From Chlorobiota bacterium (GTDB lineage Bacteria; Bacteroidota; Bacteroidia; Bacteroidales; JAADGE01), in assembly GCA_013152535.1 (NCBI GenBank), contig JAADGE010000013.1, positions 1-64,000 of the forward strand: a DNA stretch of 64,000 nucleotides, in the 5' to 3' direction. Below are positions 44,686 to 52,699 of this stretch, in pieces. The notes below the pieces were generated by a model. It was not told where the DNA came from, searched no databases, and saw only the letters and a list, made by a program, of their open reading frames with translations. The translations under genes were made by a program, and so were the position numbers. How positions within the stretch are numbered: position 1 is the stretch's first letter; each line of letters starts with the position of its first letter.

Positions 44686-45282
44686 TTACAGTGTGTAATT
44701 AATGCCGATATTTATTGAATAAAAAAATGTTTTGTAATAATACGGATCGTTTATAAGAAGTTTGTAATTACCGTTAAATAAAAAGCTGTAATTTGTATCA
44801 ATATTTAAGTTTAAAGCTAAATTGTTTTTTAATTTATACAGAACAGCTATATTCCCTTTTATCGGTATGCCGTATATTTTTTCATTAATCGGATAAATAT
44901 TATATAACGTTTTTGTGTTAAGACAAATCAAACCTGTACCTGACGAAAATCTTAAATTTATTTTTTTATCTGCAAAAAATGTTATGTAAGGGCTTATAGT
45001 TGTTGTCATTACAAGAGTTCGATTATTTGTTGTTTTACTAAAAACTCTTCCGTAAGATTGCGATAAAACAGCTCCGCCGTGTTTAAAAAGTTTTTTTGAA
45101 ACTCCGAATGAAAAATTTTCATAACCTGTGTGGTTTTTATAAAATCTGTAAGGCGAAAATATCTTTCCGGCACTTAACTCAAATGTTAAGTTATTGTTTG
45201 TGTCGCTTGAATTTACATCTTGTGAAAAAACACTAAAATCCGCAAACAATAGGACGATGAATATTATTAATTTGTATTTCAT
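44686..45282 (-). CDS. Outer-membrane beta-barrel protein, duplicated-pair copy a
   Basis: 198 residues. Signal 1-21 (FSVFSQ). The mature protein has beta-strand patterns (FSFGVSKKLFKHGGAV; TTTISPYITFFADKKINLRF; FYSINIGINYTL at the end), an eight-stranded barrel type. It is about 93% identical to copy b at 46114 (14 substitutions). It follows the lipoprotein gene by 17 bp on the same strand, forming the second gene of a pair. Function unknown. Confidence 0.75.
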   Translation of the reverse strand: MKYKLIIFIVLLFADFSVFSQDVNSSDTNNNLTFELSAGKIFSPYRFYKNHTGYENFSFGVSKKLFKHGGAVLSQSYGRVFSKTTNNRTLVMTTTISPYITFFADKKINLRFSSGTGLICLNTKTLYNIYPINEKIYGIPIKGNIAVLYKLKNNLALNLNIDTNYSFLFNGNYKLLINDPYYYKTFFYSINIGINYTL

Positions 45283-45299
45283 AGTTTGATTGTTTTTTA

Positions 45300-45893
45300 T
45301 TAATTTAAGACAAATATACTGTCCGTTGAACTTGTAAATACATTATTTTTATCATCTGTTATTTTTATTGTAAAAACAAACCACTGCGAGCTGTCGGGCG
45401 GTGCTGTCAGTTCTGTTTTTAAGGGTGTATATCCTAATTCTTCTCCTATGTAGTTTTTTTGAGTATAATGAAGTTCTTTATCCCTGAAATAAATTGCAAA
45501 ATTATTTTCGTTAGTATTATATGGCTTATTTGCTGAAATTTCTATACTTTGAATTTTGTTTACAAAATATTTTTGTTCTTCCGGAGGAACACAGTAAGGA
45601 TTAGGTTCGTCAGAACAATCTGTACCGGAAAAAGCTGTATTCTCTGAAATTAAATTACCATCTAAAAAAGTTTGAATGAAAAACTTATTATACTTTACGG
45701 TATCATTTAATAATATTGCAGATCCTGTATAACTGACAGTATCTCTTTTCAGCACCGGATTAATTTCTGTTAAAATGTAATAGTTTGTATATAGAACAGC
45801 AAGTCCGTTTGTACCGGGATTATCCCACTCCGGATATTTAATGCAGGCACTAAAAACTAACATTATCAGAATTAAATAAATTGTTTTTTTCAT
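45300..45893 (-). CDS. Lipoprotein, duplicated-pair copy a, with variable core
   Basis: 197 residues. Lipoprotein signal with Cys17 (MLVFSACIKYPE). The C-terminal half (about 108-197, FVNKIQSIEISANKPYNT ... DSSQWFVFTIKITDDKNN) is almost identical to copy b. The core (about 23-105) is not alignable by eye and differs in length and cysteine number. The start ATG overlaps the stop of the T9SS tail remnant upstream (ATGA), so the pair was once translated after a T9SS cargo gene. Confidence 0.75.
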   Translation of the reverse strand: MKKTIYLILIMLVFSACIKYPEWDNPGTNGLAVLYTNYYILTEINPVLKRDTVSYTGSAILLNDTVKYNKFFIQTFLDGNLISENTAFSGTDCSDEPNPYCVPPEEQKYFVNKIQSIEISANKPYNTNENNFAIYFRDKELHYTQKNYIGEELGYTPLKTELTAPPDSSQWFVFTIKITDDKNNVFTSSTDSIFVLN

Positions 45894-46070
45894 TGTTTAA
45901 TGATTTTATAAGTGTAAATATTATTTTCAAAATAAAATTTTATTAAAGAAATTCCGGTGGATTGGTCTGTTAAATTTATTTTTAAACTGTTTTTTTCTAA
46001 AATTTTTTCTAAAATTAATTTTCCCATAGAATTATACACAAAAACATTTCCGTTCGGAACTTGCTGTTGT
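45890..46070 (-). pseudogene. Remnant of a T9SS C-terminal sorting domain upstream of pair a
   Basis: About 59 codons are open on the minus strand, from a TAA near 46070 to a stop overlapping the lipoprotein ATG. They include QQVPNGNVFVYNSMGKLILE and later NLTDQSTGISLIKFYFENN, ending YTYKIIKQ, the usual end of a T9SS sorting domain. The secreted passenger is missing. A perfect 12-bp in-frame duplication (45991-46014) gives the repeated ILEK. Confidence 0.75.
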
Positions 46071-46113
46071 TAATTTGTCAAAATTTTTATTTTACAATAA
46101 CGGATGAAAATAT

Positions 46114-46710
46114 TTACAGTGTGTAATTAATGCCGATATTTATTGAATAAAAAAATGTTTTGTAATAATACGGATCGTTTATAAGAAGCTTGTAATTGCC
46201 GGTAAATAAAAAGCTGTAATGTGTATCAATATTTAAGTTTAAAGCTAATTTGTTTTGTAATTTATACAGTACAGCTATGTTTCCTTTTATCGGCATGCCG
46301 TATATTTTTTCATTAATCGGATAAATATCGTATAAAGTTTTTGTGCTAAGACAGATTAATCCTGTACCTGACGAAAATCTTAAATTTATTTTTTTATCTG
46401 CAAAAAATGTTATGTAAGGGCTTATAGTTGTTGTCATTACAAGAGTTTGATTGTTTGTTGTTTTACTAAAAACTCTTCCGTAAGATTGCGAGAAAACAGC
46501 TCCGCCGTATTTAAAAAGTTTTTTTGAAACTCCGAATGAAAATTTTTCATAACCTGTGTGGTTTTTATAAAATCTGTAAGGCGAAAATATCTTTCCGGCA
46601 CTTAACTCAAATGTTAAGTTATTATTTGTGTCGCTTGAATTTACATCTTGTGAAAAAATACTAAATCCTGCAAATAATAAGGCGATGAATATTATTAATT
46701 TGTATTTCAT
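46114..46710 (-). CDS. Outer-membrane beta-barrel protein, duplicated-pair copy b
   Basis: 198 residues, about 93% identical to copy a at 44686. Signal 1-21 (FSIFSQ). The few changes are spread over the protein rather than clustered, so this is a duplication with ordinary drift, unlike the lipoprotein core. It follows its lipoprotein partner by 17 bp. Likely an outer-membrane partner of the lipoprotein, inferred only from pairing. Confidence 0.75.
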   Translation of the reverse strand: MKYKLIIFIALLFAGFSIFSQDVNSSDTNNNLTFELSAGKIFSPYRFYKNHTGYEKFSFGVSKKLFKYGGAVFSQSYGRVFSKTTNNQTLVMTTTISPYITFFADKKINLRFSSGTGLICLSTKTLYDIYPINEKIYGMPIKGNIAVLYKLQNKLALNLNIDTHYSFLFTGNYKLLINDPYYYKTFFYSINIGINYTL

Positions 46711-46727
46711 AGTTTGATTGTTTTTTA

Positions 46728-47312
46728 TTAATTTAGGACAAAGACACTATCCGTTGAACTTGTAAATACATTATTTTTATCATCTGTTATTTTTATTGTG
46801 AAAACAAACCACTGCGAGCTGTCGGGCGGTGCTGTCAGTTTTATTTTTAAGGGTGTATATCCTAATTCTTCTCCTTCATAGTTTTTTTGAGTATAATTAA
46901 ATTCTTTATCCCTGAAATAAATTGCAAAATTATTTGCTTTTGTGTTGTATAGTTTATTTGCCGAAATTTCTATACTTTGAATTTTGTTTACAAAATATGC
47001 TTGAGTAAGAACTTTTCGGTATCTTCCGTCAGAAGCCCGACATTCATAAGTTTGATCGGCAATTATTTGACCGGATAAATCTGTTATAATATTTAAATCA
47101 TTGTATCTTAATGTGTCATAATTAATGGTGTCAGAATCAACAGAATCATTATCGGTAATTTTTGCTGTAACGTTATTCAGAATATAATAAGTTGTATAAT
47201 AATGAGCACTACAACCAAGACATTCCGGATTTTTAACAAAATCAACTTCCGGATACTTAATGCAGGCATTAAAAAACAACATTATCAGAATTAGATAAAT
47301 TATTTTTTTCAT
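46728..47312 (-). CDS. Lipoprotein, duplicated-pair copy b, with variable core
   Basis: 194 residues. Lipoprotein signal with Cys17 (MLFFNACIKYPE). The C-terminal region (about 105-194) almost matches copy a. The core (23-100) is different and cysteine-containing (ECLGCSAHYY; ECRASDGRY). Pair a and pair b share signal and tail but not the middle, a mosaic expected from recombination or strong diversification of an exposed domain. The start overlaps the stop of a T9SS remnant. Confidence 0.75.
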   Translation of the reverse strand: MKKIIYLILIMLFFNACIKYPEVDFVKNPECLGCSAHYYTTYYILNNVTAKITDNDSVDSDTINYDTLRYNDLNIITDLSGQIIADQTYECRASDGRYRKVLTQAYFVNKIQSIEISANKLYNTKANNFAIYFRDKEFNYTQKNYEGEELGYTPLKIKLTAPPDSSQWFVFTIKITDDKNNVFTSSTDSVFVLN

Positions 47313-47480
47313 TGTTTTATTATTTTAGAAGTGTAAATATTATTTTCAGAATAAAATTTTCTCATAGAATTATACATAAAAACGTTTCTGTTTGATATTT
47401 TGTTGTTGAAAAAAAGCGTAAAAATACCGACGGAAGGATTTGGGTATATTTTTACAATATTAAAGTTTTTTTCGGAGACT
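47309..47480 (-). pseudogene. Remnant of a T9SS C-terminal sorting domain upstream of pair b
   Basis: Minus-strand frame: VSVSEKNFNIVKIYPNPSVG then IFTLFFNNKISNRNVFMYNS and, after an internal deletion, FYSENNIYTSKIIKQ with a stop overlapping the lipoprotein ATG. IYPNPSVGIFTL is the start of a T9SS sorting domain. About 25 residues present in the other copy are absent. Part of it lies inside direct repeat B. Confidence 0.75.
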
Positions 47481-47524
47481 GAAACGCAAAATCTTTAAAT
47501 CAAAACAATTTTTTACTTTTGTGA
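47468..47524. repeat. Direct repeat B, with promoter of the sulfotransferase gene
   Basis: Near-identical to the copy at 44516-44572 (only a small change after CTGAAA). The TACTTTTG at 47514-47521 matches the TAnnTTTG -7 box and precedes the plus-strand sulfotransferase start by 18 bp. Parts of the minus-strand T9SS remnant overlap its left half. Confidence 0.8.
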
Positions 47525-47539
47525 AAAGAATACATTCTT

Positions 47540-48391
47540 TTGAAAAAAGTAATTTACATAGCCGGCTTGGGACATTCCGGTTCAACAATTTTAGATATGG
47601 CATTGGGTTGTCATAAAAAAATTGTAGGGTTAGGAGAAATTTATGCCGTTTTTAATAAAGAAAATACGAGTGCCTTATTTGAAAAATCAACTTGCTCTTG
47701 CGGAAAAAAAGGAAAAGATTGCGACTTTTGGAAAAGTTTAAAAGAATTTTCCGGTTCGGACAAATCAACTGAAGATAAATACAGAAAACTGATTAATATT
47801 TTTACAAAAAAATACGGTGATGAAATGATTTTACTTGACAGCTCAAAAAATTCGTATCCGTATCTTCAATTTCTAAATAAAGAATATGATTTACGAATTA
47901 TTTATTTGACAAGAGATATTCGCAGTTGGATTTATTCTCGTTTTACAAGAACAAAAATTCCGATGTTTTTTCTTGCTTTAAGATGGTTTCTTGAAAACAA
48001 AAAACTTTTATATGTTTTAAGAAAATATGGTGTTAAAATGATGACAGTTGGTTATGAAGAGCTTTCTTTATACCCGGAATTTATACTAAAAAAAATAAGC
48101 CGTTTTATAAATATTGATTTTAATGATATAATGTTGCACCCGAATAATACAAACAGTCATATCATAAACGGAAATATAAGCAGGGTTGATAAAGAAAAAA
48201 AAACCGGGTTTTTTTATGATTTTCGTTGGATGACATCCGGCAGGCTTGCACGAATAACAAGTATAATTGCCATATTTAATAAAATGAATAAACGCTTGGT
48301 GTATTCAAATATTTCTGAAACAACCAAAGGAGAATTTCATATTTTCGGGAAACAAAAAAAAGAAAAACTGTTAAAAGAACATAACGAGTAA
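47540..48391 (+). CDS. Sulfotransferase family protein
   Basis: 283 residues from a TTG start. Transfers sulfate from PAPS to a sugar or lipid. The N-terminal PAPS 5'-phosphosulfate loop is AGLGHSGSTILDMALG (8-23). The 3'-phosphate motif is IIYLTRDIRSWIYSRF at about 119-134. HIINGNISRVDKEKKTGF near the end fits the family. Located with a flippase and acyltransferases, so a surface polysaccharide is a likely acceptor. The PAPS-making cysC gene lies 14 kb downstream. Confidence 0.85.
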   Translation: MKKVIYIAGLGHSGSTILDMALGCHKKIVGLGEIYAVFNKENTSALFEKSTCSCGKKGKDCDFWKSLKEFSGSDKSTEDKYRKLINIFTKKYGDEMILLDSSKNSYPYLQFLNKEYDLRIIYLTRDIRSWIYSRFTRTKIPMFFLALRWFLENKKLLYVLRKYGVKMMTVGYEELSLYPEFILKKISRFINIDFNDIMLHPNNTNSHIINGNISRVDKEKKTGFFYDFRWMTSGRLARITSIIAIFNKMNKRLVYSNISETTKGEFHIFGKQKKEKLLKEHNE

Positions 48392-48395
48392 TGTT

Positions 48396-48521
48396 TTGAA
48401 GGTAAAATACTTAACATACAGGGAAATTGATAAAAATTTGTGGGACAAAAAAATTTCACAATCCGGAAATACTCGAATATATGCTTATTTCTGTTGGCAT
48501 GATATTGCATCTCAGAAATGA
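48396..48521 (+). pseudogene. Truncated remnant related to the FemAB-like gene at 50369
   Basis: A 41-codon frame from a TTG reads YLTYREIDKNLWDKKISQSG and then TRIYAYFCWHDIA before a stop. This matches the N-terminus of the FemAB/GNAT-like protein at 50369 (YLKNKNIDKKKWDKCISASE, then YAVSWYLDKL). Only the beginning survives, so it is a duplicated and truncated copy. Confidence 0.6.
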
Positions 48522-48575
48522 TACGGTTTGGTTTCCGAAAAAATAAGTTACAAATTATAAAAAACAACAAACTCG

Positions 48576-49838
48576 TTGAATATTAAAGATTTTATACAAA
48601 AAGATTTTTTAAAAAACATTTTAACATTAATGTCCGGAACGGTTGTAGCTCAAATAATAAATTTAGCTGCAATTCCGATATTATCGCGACTTTTTACACC
48701 GAACGATTTTGGTGTTTTTGCCGTTTATTTTGCACTAAGTTCTATCTTAGCATCAATTTCCTGCGGGCGTTATGAATTAGCAATAATGCTGCCTAAAAAA
48801 GATATCAATGCTTACCAAATTGTAATTATAAGTTTCTTTTTTCTTGTTATTATTACGGTTTTGTCGTTTATTATTATTTTTCTTTTTTTTCATTCTATTT
48901 CAGATATATTAAAAGTCAAGGATTATAAATATTTAATTTTTTTAGTTCCTGTTTTAACGTTTCTAATCGGTTCTCATAAAATCTTAAATAATTGGTTCAG
49001 TCGATTTAAAAGTTTTAAACCGATTTCTGTTTCAAAAATTATAAAATCGGGAACATCCGTATCCGTAAAATCAATCTTCGGCGTTTTTTCTTTTCATGCT
49101 TTCGGATTATTTATCGGAGAAATTTCAGGTCAAATTTTTTCTGTTCTTTTTTTATTAAAAAAAAATAAAAAAATAATCTCTGAGAATTCATTTTATAAAG
49201 ACACCGCTGTTTTAAAACAAGAATTAAAAGAAAATAAAAATTTTCCTTTTTTTTCAATGCCGATGGCTTTTTTAAATTCTGTTTCCGTCCAAATATTAAT
49301 TTATTTTTTAACATTTTTATTTAACACAACAATTGTTGGTTTTTATATTCAGGCAAATAAAGTTTTAAATTATCCGTTAAGTCTGATCAGTAATTCTTTT
49401 ACATCTGTTTTCTATCAGAAATTAACAACAACAAATAAACAAATAAAGCTTTATGTATATTCTTATCTGACATCTGTAATTATTGCTGCGGTTATTTCTT
49501 TCCCGATATATTTTTGGGGCGAAGAATTATTCGGATTTGTTTTGGGAAATAATTGGCGTTTTTCGGGTTTTTTGGCAAAATTTTTAATTCCGATTGTTAT
49601 TTTCGGATTTGCAACAAGAAACACAAGTGTTGTTTTTTCTTTTCTGAAATTACAACAAATAACGTTAATTTGGCAAGTTTTATATTTAATAAGTGCTTTC
49701 GGCATTTTCTTTTATTTTAAAACAGGAACACTTGATGTTTTAATAAAATGGTTTTCATTAACCGGCGGTTTTTTGTATTTATTATTAGGATTTATCGGTT
49801 ATTTTTTATTAATTCGACAAAAGAAAAAACATAAATAA
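48576..49838 (+). CDS. Oligosaccharide flippase / polysaccharide biosynthesis membrane protein
   Basis: 420 residues from a TTG start with about 12 membrane segments. LMSGTVVAQIINLAAIPILS then RLFTPNDFGVFAVYFALSSI is the standard N-terminus of Wzx-type (polysaccharide_synt) proteins in the MOP superfamily. Flips lipid-linked glycan across the inner membrane. Overlaps the following acyltransferase gene by one base (TAATG). Very AT-rich. Confidence 0.88.
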   Translation: MNIKDFIQKDFLKNILTLMSGTVVAQIINLAAIPILSRLFTPNDFGVFAVYFALSSILASISCGRYELAIMLPKKDINAYQIVIISFFFLVIITVLSFIIIFLFFHSISDILKVKDYKYLIFLVPVLTFLIGSHKILNNWFSRFKSFKPISVSKIIKSGTSVSVKSIFGVFSFHAFGLFIGEISGQIFSVLFLLKKNKKIISENSFYKDTAVLKQELKENKNFPFFSMPMAFLNSVSVQILIYFLTFLFNTTIVGFYIQANKVLNYPLSLISNSFTSVFYQKLTTTNKQIKLYVYSYLTSVIIAAVISFPIYFWGEELFGFVLGNNWRFSGFLAKFLIPIVIFGFATRNTSVVFSFLKLQQITLIWQVLYLISAFGIFFYFKTGTLDVLIKWFSLTGGFLYLLLGFIGYFLLIRQKKKHK

Positions 49839-50359
49839 TGAAGACGGTTTTCTTAAAATTTTTTAAAGTTTTTTATAAACAAATGGATTTATCTGTTTAT
49901 TATTCTGTAAAACATTTATTTCTATTGTTTTTTATGCAAAAAATAATTGGTATCAATCGAAAAGTTCCGTGGCCGGTTCATTTTACTTCTCAAATAAAAT
50001 CCTGTGAAAATCTGATAAAAAAAACAAACAAAAATCCGGGAGATGCTGTAGGGTGTTATATAGATGCACGCAACGGTATTATTTTGGAAGAAAATGTTTG
50101 GATTGGTCCGAAAGTTTCAATTATCAGTAAAAATCATTCATTGGAGAATTACACCGAATATAAAAAAACTCCTCCTGTTATTATCCGAAAAAACTCCTTA
50201 CTTTTAACAAATTCAATTGTTTTGCCCGGGGTTGAACTCGGAGAACATACCGTTGTTGCTGCCGGTGCGGTTGTAACAAAATCCTTTCCGGGAAAAAATC
50301 AGTTAATCGGAGGAAATCCGGCAAAAGTTATAAAAACATTAGGAAATTATTCCGGTTAA
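49838..50359 (+). CDS. Hexapeptide-repeat acyltransferase
   Basis: 173 residues; left-handed beta-helix in the middle (CYIDARNGIILEENVWIGPK; VSIISKNHSLENYTEY; LTNSIVLPGVELGEHTVVAA; GAVVTKSFPGKNQLIGGNPAKVI). The catalytic His is in KNHSLENY. N-terminal 60 residues are basic and aromatic, as in colanic-acid-type or LPS acetyltransferases. Most likely adds acetyl to a surface glycan. Confidence 0.85.
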   Translation: MKTVFLKFFKVFYKQMDLSVYYSVKHLFLLFFMQKIIGINRKVPWPVHFTSQIKSCENLIKKTNKNPGDAVGCYIDARNGIILEENVWIGPKVSIISKNHSLENYTEYKKTPPVIIRKNSLLLTNSIVLPGVELGEHTVVAAGAVVTKSFPGKNQLIGGNPAKVIKTLGNYSG

Positions 50360-50368
50360 GTTTGCCTT

Positions 50369-51286
50369 ATGTCTGAAATTAAATATCTGAAAAATAAAAA
50401 TATAGATAAGAAAAAATGGGATAAGTGTATTTCTGCTTCCGAAAACAGTATTGTATATGCTGTTTCCTGGTATCTTGACAAACTTTGCCCCGGTTGGGAT
50501 GCTTTAATTTCAGGAGATTATGCTGCCGTTATGCCGATAATACACAACAAAAAATATTTTATTCATTATATTTACAATCCGTATTTTTCAGCACGTTTGG
50601 GTGTTTTTTCAAAAACACCGCTCAATAATCCGTTATTATTTCTGTTTTTCAATTCAATTCCGAAAAAATATAAATTAATTTCCGTTAAAATAAATTCGTA
50701 TAAACCGTTTCATCTTTCCGGTTTTATTTTTGAAAAAAAAACAAATTATGAATTAAAATTAACTCAATCCTATAAAGAATTATTTTCCGGTTTTTCAAAA
50801 AACCACAGAAAAAATATTCGCCGTGCTTATAAATCATCTGTACAGGTTAAAAAAGAACCGAATATAAAAGAAATGATTCTTTTAAAAAAGAAACTAATGT
50901 CTGATGTAAAAACATCAAAATTGAACAAATACCATTTTTTACAATTGCAAAATCTTTTGCTTTATGCTCAAAATAAAAGTTTTACAAAGGTTTATAATGT
51001 ATATGATGAAACCCGAAATATTTGCGGATCTGCTGTTTTTTTAATCTTTCAAAATCGTGCAATAATATATTCCGCAACAAATTCTGTCGGGAAAAAGTTT
51101 CTTGCCGGCTATATTTTAGTTGATTCGTTTATTCGTGATTTTGCCGGCTCTGACATTATTTTAGATTTTGCCGGCTCTGATATTAAAGGAATTGCCGATT
51201 TTAATGCCGGTTTCGGAAGCACAAAAAAAACATACCGTAATTTTACGAAAAATACACTGCCTTTTCCGTTAAACCGTTTTGTTTAA
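50369..51286 (+). CDS. FemAB/GNAT-like acyltransferase
   Basis: 305 residues. YLKNKNIDKKKWDKCISASE then NSIVYAVSWYLDKLCPGWD at the N-terminus, FSKNHRKNIRRAYKSSV in the middle and SDIILDFAGSDIKGIADFNA then GFGSTKKTYRNF near the end resemble proteins of the peptidoglycan-bridge (FemAB) or GNAT type found in polysaccharide loci. The repeated DFAGSDI comes from an imperfect 27-bp repeat and may be chance. Its stop overlaps the converging FHA gene by 4 bp. A truncated copy is at 48396. Confidence 0.8.
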   Translation: MSEIKYLKNKNIDKKKWDKCISASENSIVYAVSWYLDKLCPGWDALISGDYAAVMPIIHNKKYFIHYIYNPYFSARLGVFSKTPLNNPLLFLFFNSIPKKYKLISVKINSYKPFHLSGFIFEKKTNYELKLTQSYKELFSGFSKNHRKNIRRAYKSSVQVKKEPNIKEMILLKKKLMSDVKTSKLNKYHFLQLQNLLLYAQNKSFTKVYNVYDETRNICGSAVFLIFQNRAIIYSATNSVGKKFLAGYILVDSFIRDFAGSDIILDFAGSDIKGIADFNAGFGSTKKTYRNFTKNTLPFPLNRFV

Positions 51287-52593
51287 AACCGCACAAACAA
51301 AACAACAGCTCCTAATTTAATTTGATCTTTGTTTTTAAGAATTTGCTTTTTTACTTTCTTTTTATTTACAACGACTCCGTTTGTGCTTCCCAAATCCTGA
51401 ATTACAAACTCTTGATTTTGCTTGTTTATAATGGCATGATTTCCGGAAACCGTTGTATCTTTTATTACAATATCATTATCTGAATTTCTGCCGATGCGAA
51501 TTAAATGTTTCTCAAAAAAATATGTTTTATTTATGCCTTTTCCTTTAATATTTATTTCAATAGGTTTAACAACACTAACAGGCTCAATATCCGGCGTTTC
51601 CGCACCTTTTACAACTTGTTTATTTTTGTATTTTTTATTTTTAGCCAGTAAAAAAAAAGTTATTAATAACAAAACAGAAGATAATATTGTCAGGTATATT
51701 TCTTTATCGGAAAACCTTTGTTGTTCCGGCTTTTTTATTGTCAAACTTTGTGAAATCCGATAATACGAAACTTTAATTTGTACTTCTGCTTTATTTTCAA
51801 TTACCTGAAATGTGATACTTTTTAAACTTGATTTTGTGTTTTGTGTTTCCAAAGAAATATCTTCTTTATAGCGGTTTAATATTTTTTTAAAATTCTTGTC
51901 TTTCAAACTTTGTGTGTACATCCCTCCGGAGTTCATACAAATATCAATAAGTTTATCTTCAATTTCTTTTTTCAGCAGTTTTGTTTGTAAAATATAAATC
52001 GGAGCCGTTGCCTTTTTTTGCATTCCCGTACAAAAATTCAGGTCAAAATCTTCAAAATTCCCGATTACTATAATTCCCGTACTTTTTAATTCAGAATTTT
52101 CGGAAAATAATTCATACTGTATCTTTTTTTGATAATTACAATTATCGTTTTGTAATAATCCGGGTGTTTTATTTTCTAAATAACTTATAAAAAAACTTTT
52201 ATTTTTACTGAACACCGGACTTAAATATTGTATCGCTGTTTTTTCCTTTTTCGTTTTATACATTATTCCGACATTAAGCATATCGTTTTTTTTCAAAGCT
52301 TTAATTTCATTTGACAGTTCTTTTCTTAATTTTTCATAATCAAAATCGGGAATTAAATAAAGAAACCTTCTGTCTTTTTTTATTTTTGAAAAAGGAATGT
52401 TCGAAGCAATAAATTGTATTTTTTTATTATTTTCATAAATTGCTAATTTACTTGTATCTATTTCTTTTCCGGCTTTTATTATCATTTCGATTTTAGGAAA
52501 TTCGGTATTATCAATCTTTATGATTTTTATCTTTTTTTGTGCATATAATTGAAAGGATATTAATACCGCAAAAAATAAGGCTTTAAGCTTCAT
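51283..52593 (-). CDS. Secreted/membrane FHA domain protein
   Basis: 436 residues. Signal peptide at 1-18 (QLYAQ), a mainly beta/alpha extracytoplasmic part with a cysteine pair (DNCNYQ; LNFCTGMQ), a membrane helix at about 300-318, then a cytoplasmic FHA domain at about 348-436: IRIGRNSDNDIVIKDTTVSG, then HAIINK, LGSTNGVVVNKKKV. FHA domains bind phosphothreonine, so the kinase encoded at 41636 is a plausible partner. The large N-terminal part resembles no family that I know. Confidence 0.85.
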   Translation of the reverse strand: MKLKALFFAVLISFQLYAQKKIKIIKIDNTEFPKIEMIIKAGKEIDTSKLAIYENNKKIQFIASNIPFSKIKKDRRFLYLIPDFDYEKLRKELSNEIKALKKNDMLNVGIMYKTKKEKTAIQYLSPVFSKNKSFFISYLENKTPGLLQNDNCNYQKKIQYELFSENSELKSTGIIVIGNFEDFDLNFCTGMQKKATAPIYILQTKLLKKEIEDKLIDICMNSGGMYTQSLKDKNFKKILNRYKEDISLETQNTKSSLKSITFQVIENKAEVQIKVSYYRISQSLTIKKPEQQRFSDKEIYLTILSSVLLLITFFLLAKNKKYKNKQVVKGAETPDIEPVSVVKPIEINIKGKGINKTYFFEKHLIRIGRNSDNDIVIKDTTVSGNHAIINKQNQEFVIQDLGSTNGVVVNKKKVKKQILKNKDQIKLGAVVLFVRF

Positions 52594-52661
52594 AGTATCT
52601 GTTATTAATTAACAAAGATAAAATATTATAGTATCTTTTTGGGCATTAAAAAATTTTACCA

Positions 52662-52685
52662 TATCTTTGACTAACCGTTCAGTCA
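52662..52685 (+). promoter_or_regulatory. Promoter and likely TetR operator of the export locus
   Basis: TATCTTTG (52662-52669) is the -7 box. An 18-bp dyad TGACTAACCGTTCAGTCA (52668-52685; 7 of 9 pairs complementary) overlaps its end and the transcript start. Such a site fits autorepression by the TetR protein encoded 15 bp later. Confidence 0.7.
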
Positions 52686-52699
52686 TAAATACACAAATA

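Noticed and set aside
51121-51184. Internal 27-bp imperfect direct repeat (DFAGSDI twice) in the FemAB-like gene
   Set aside because: In frame and imperfect; homologues have a similar-length segment here, so it need not be a new duplication.
52667-52699. TTG start for the TetR gene
   Set aside because: It lies in the operator; the ATG at 52700 is the natural start for the HTH domain.
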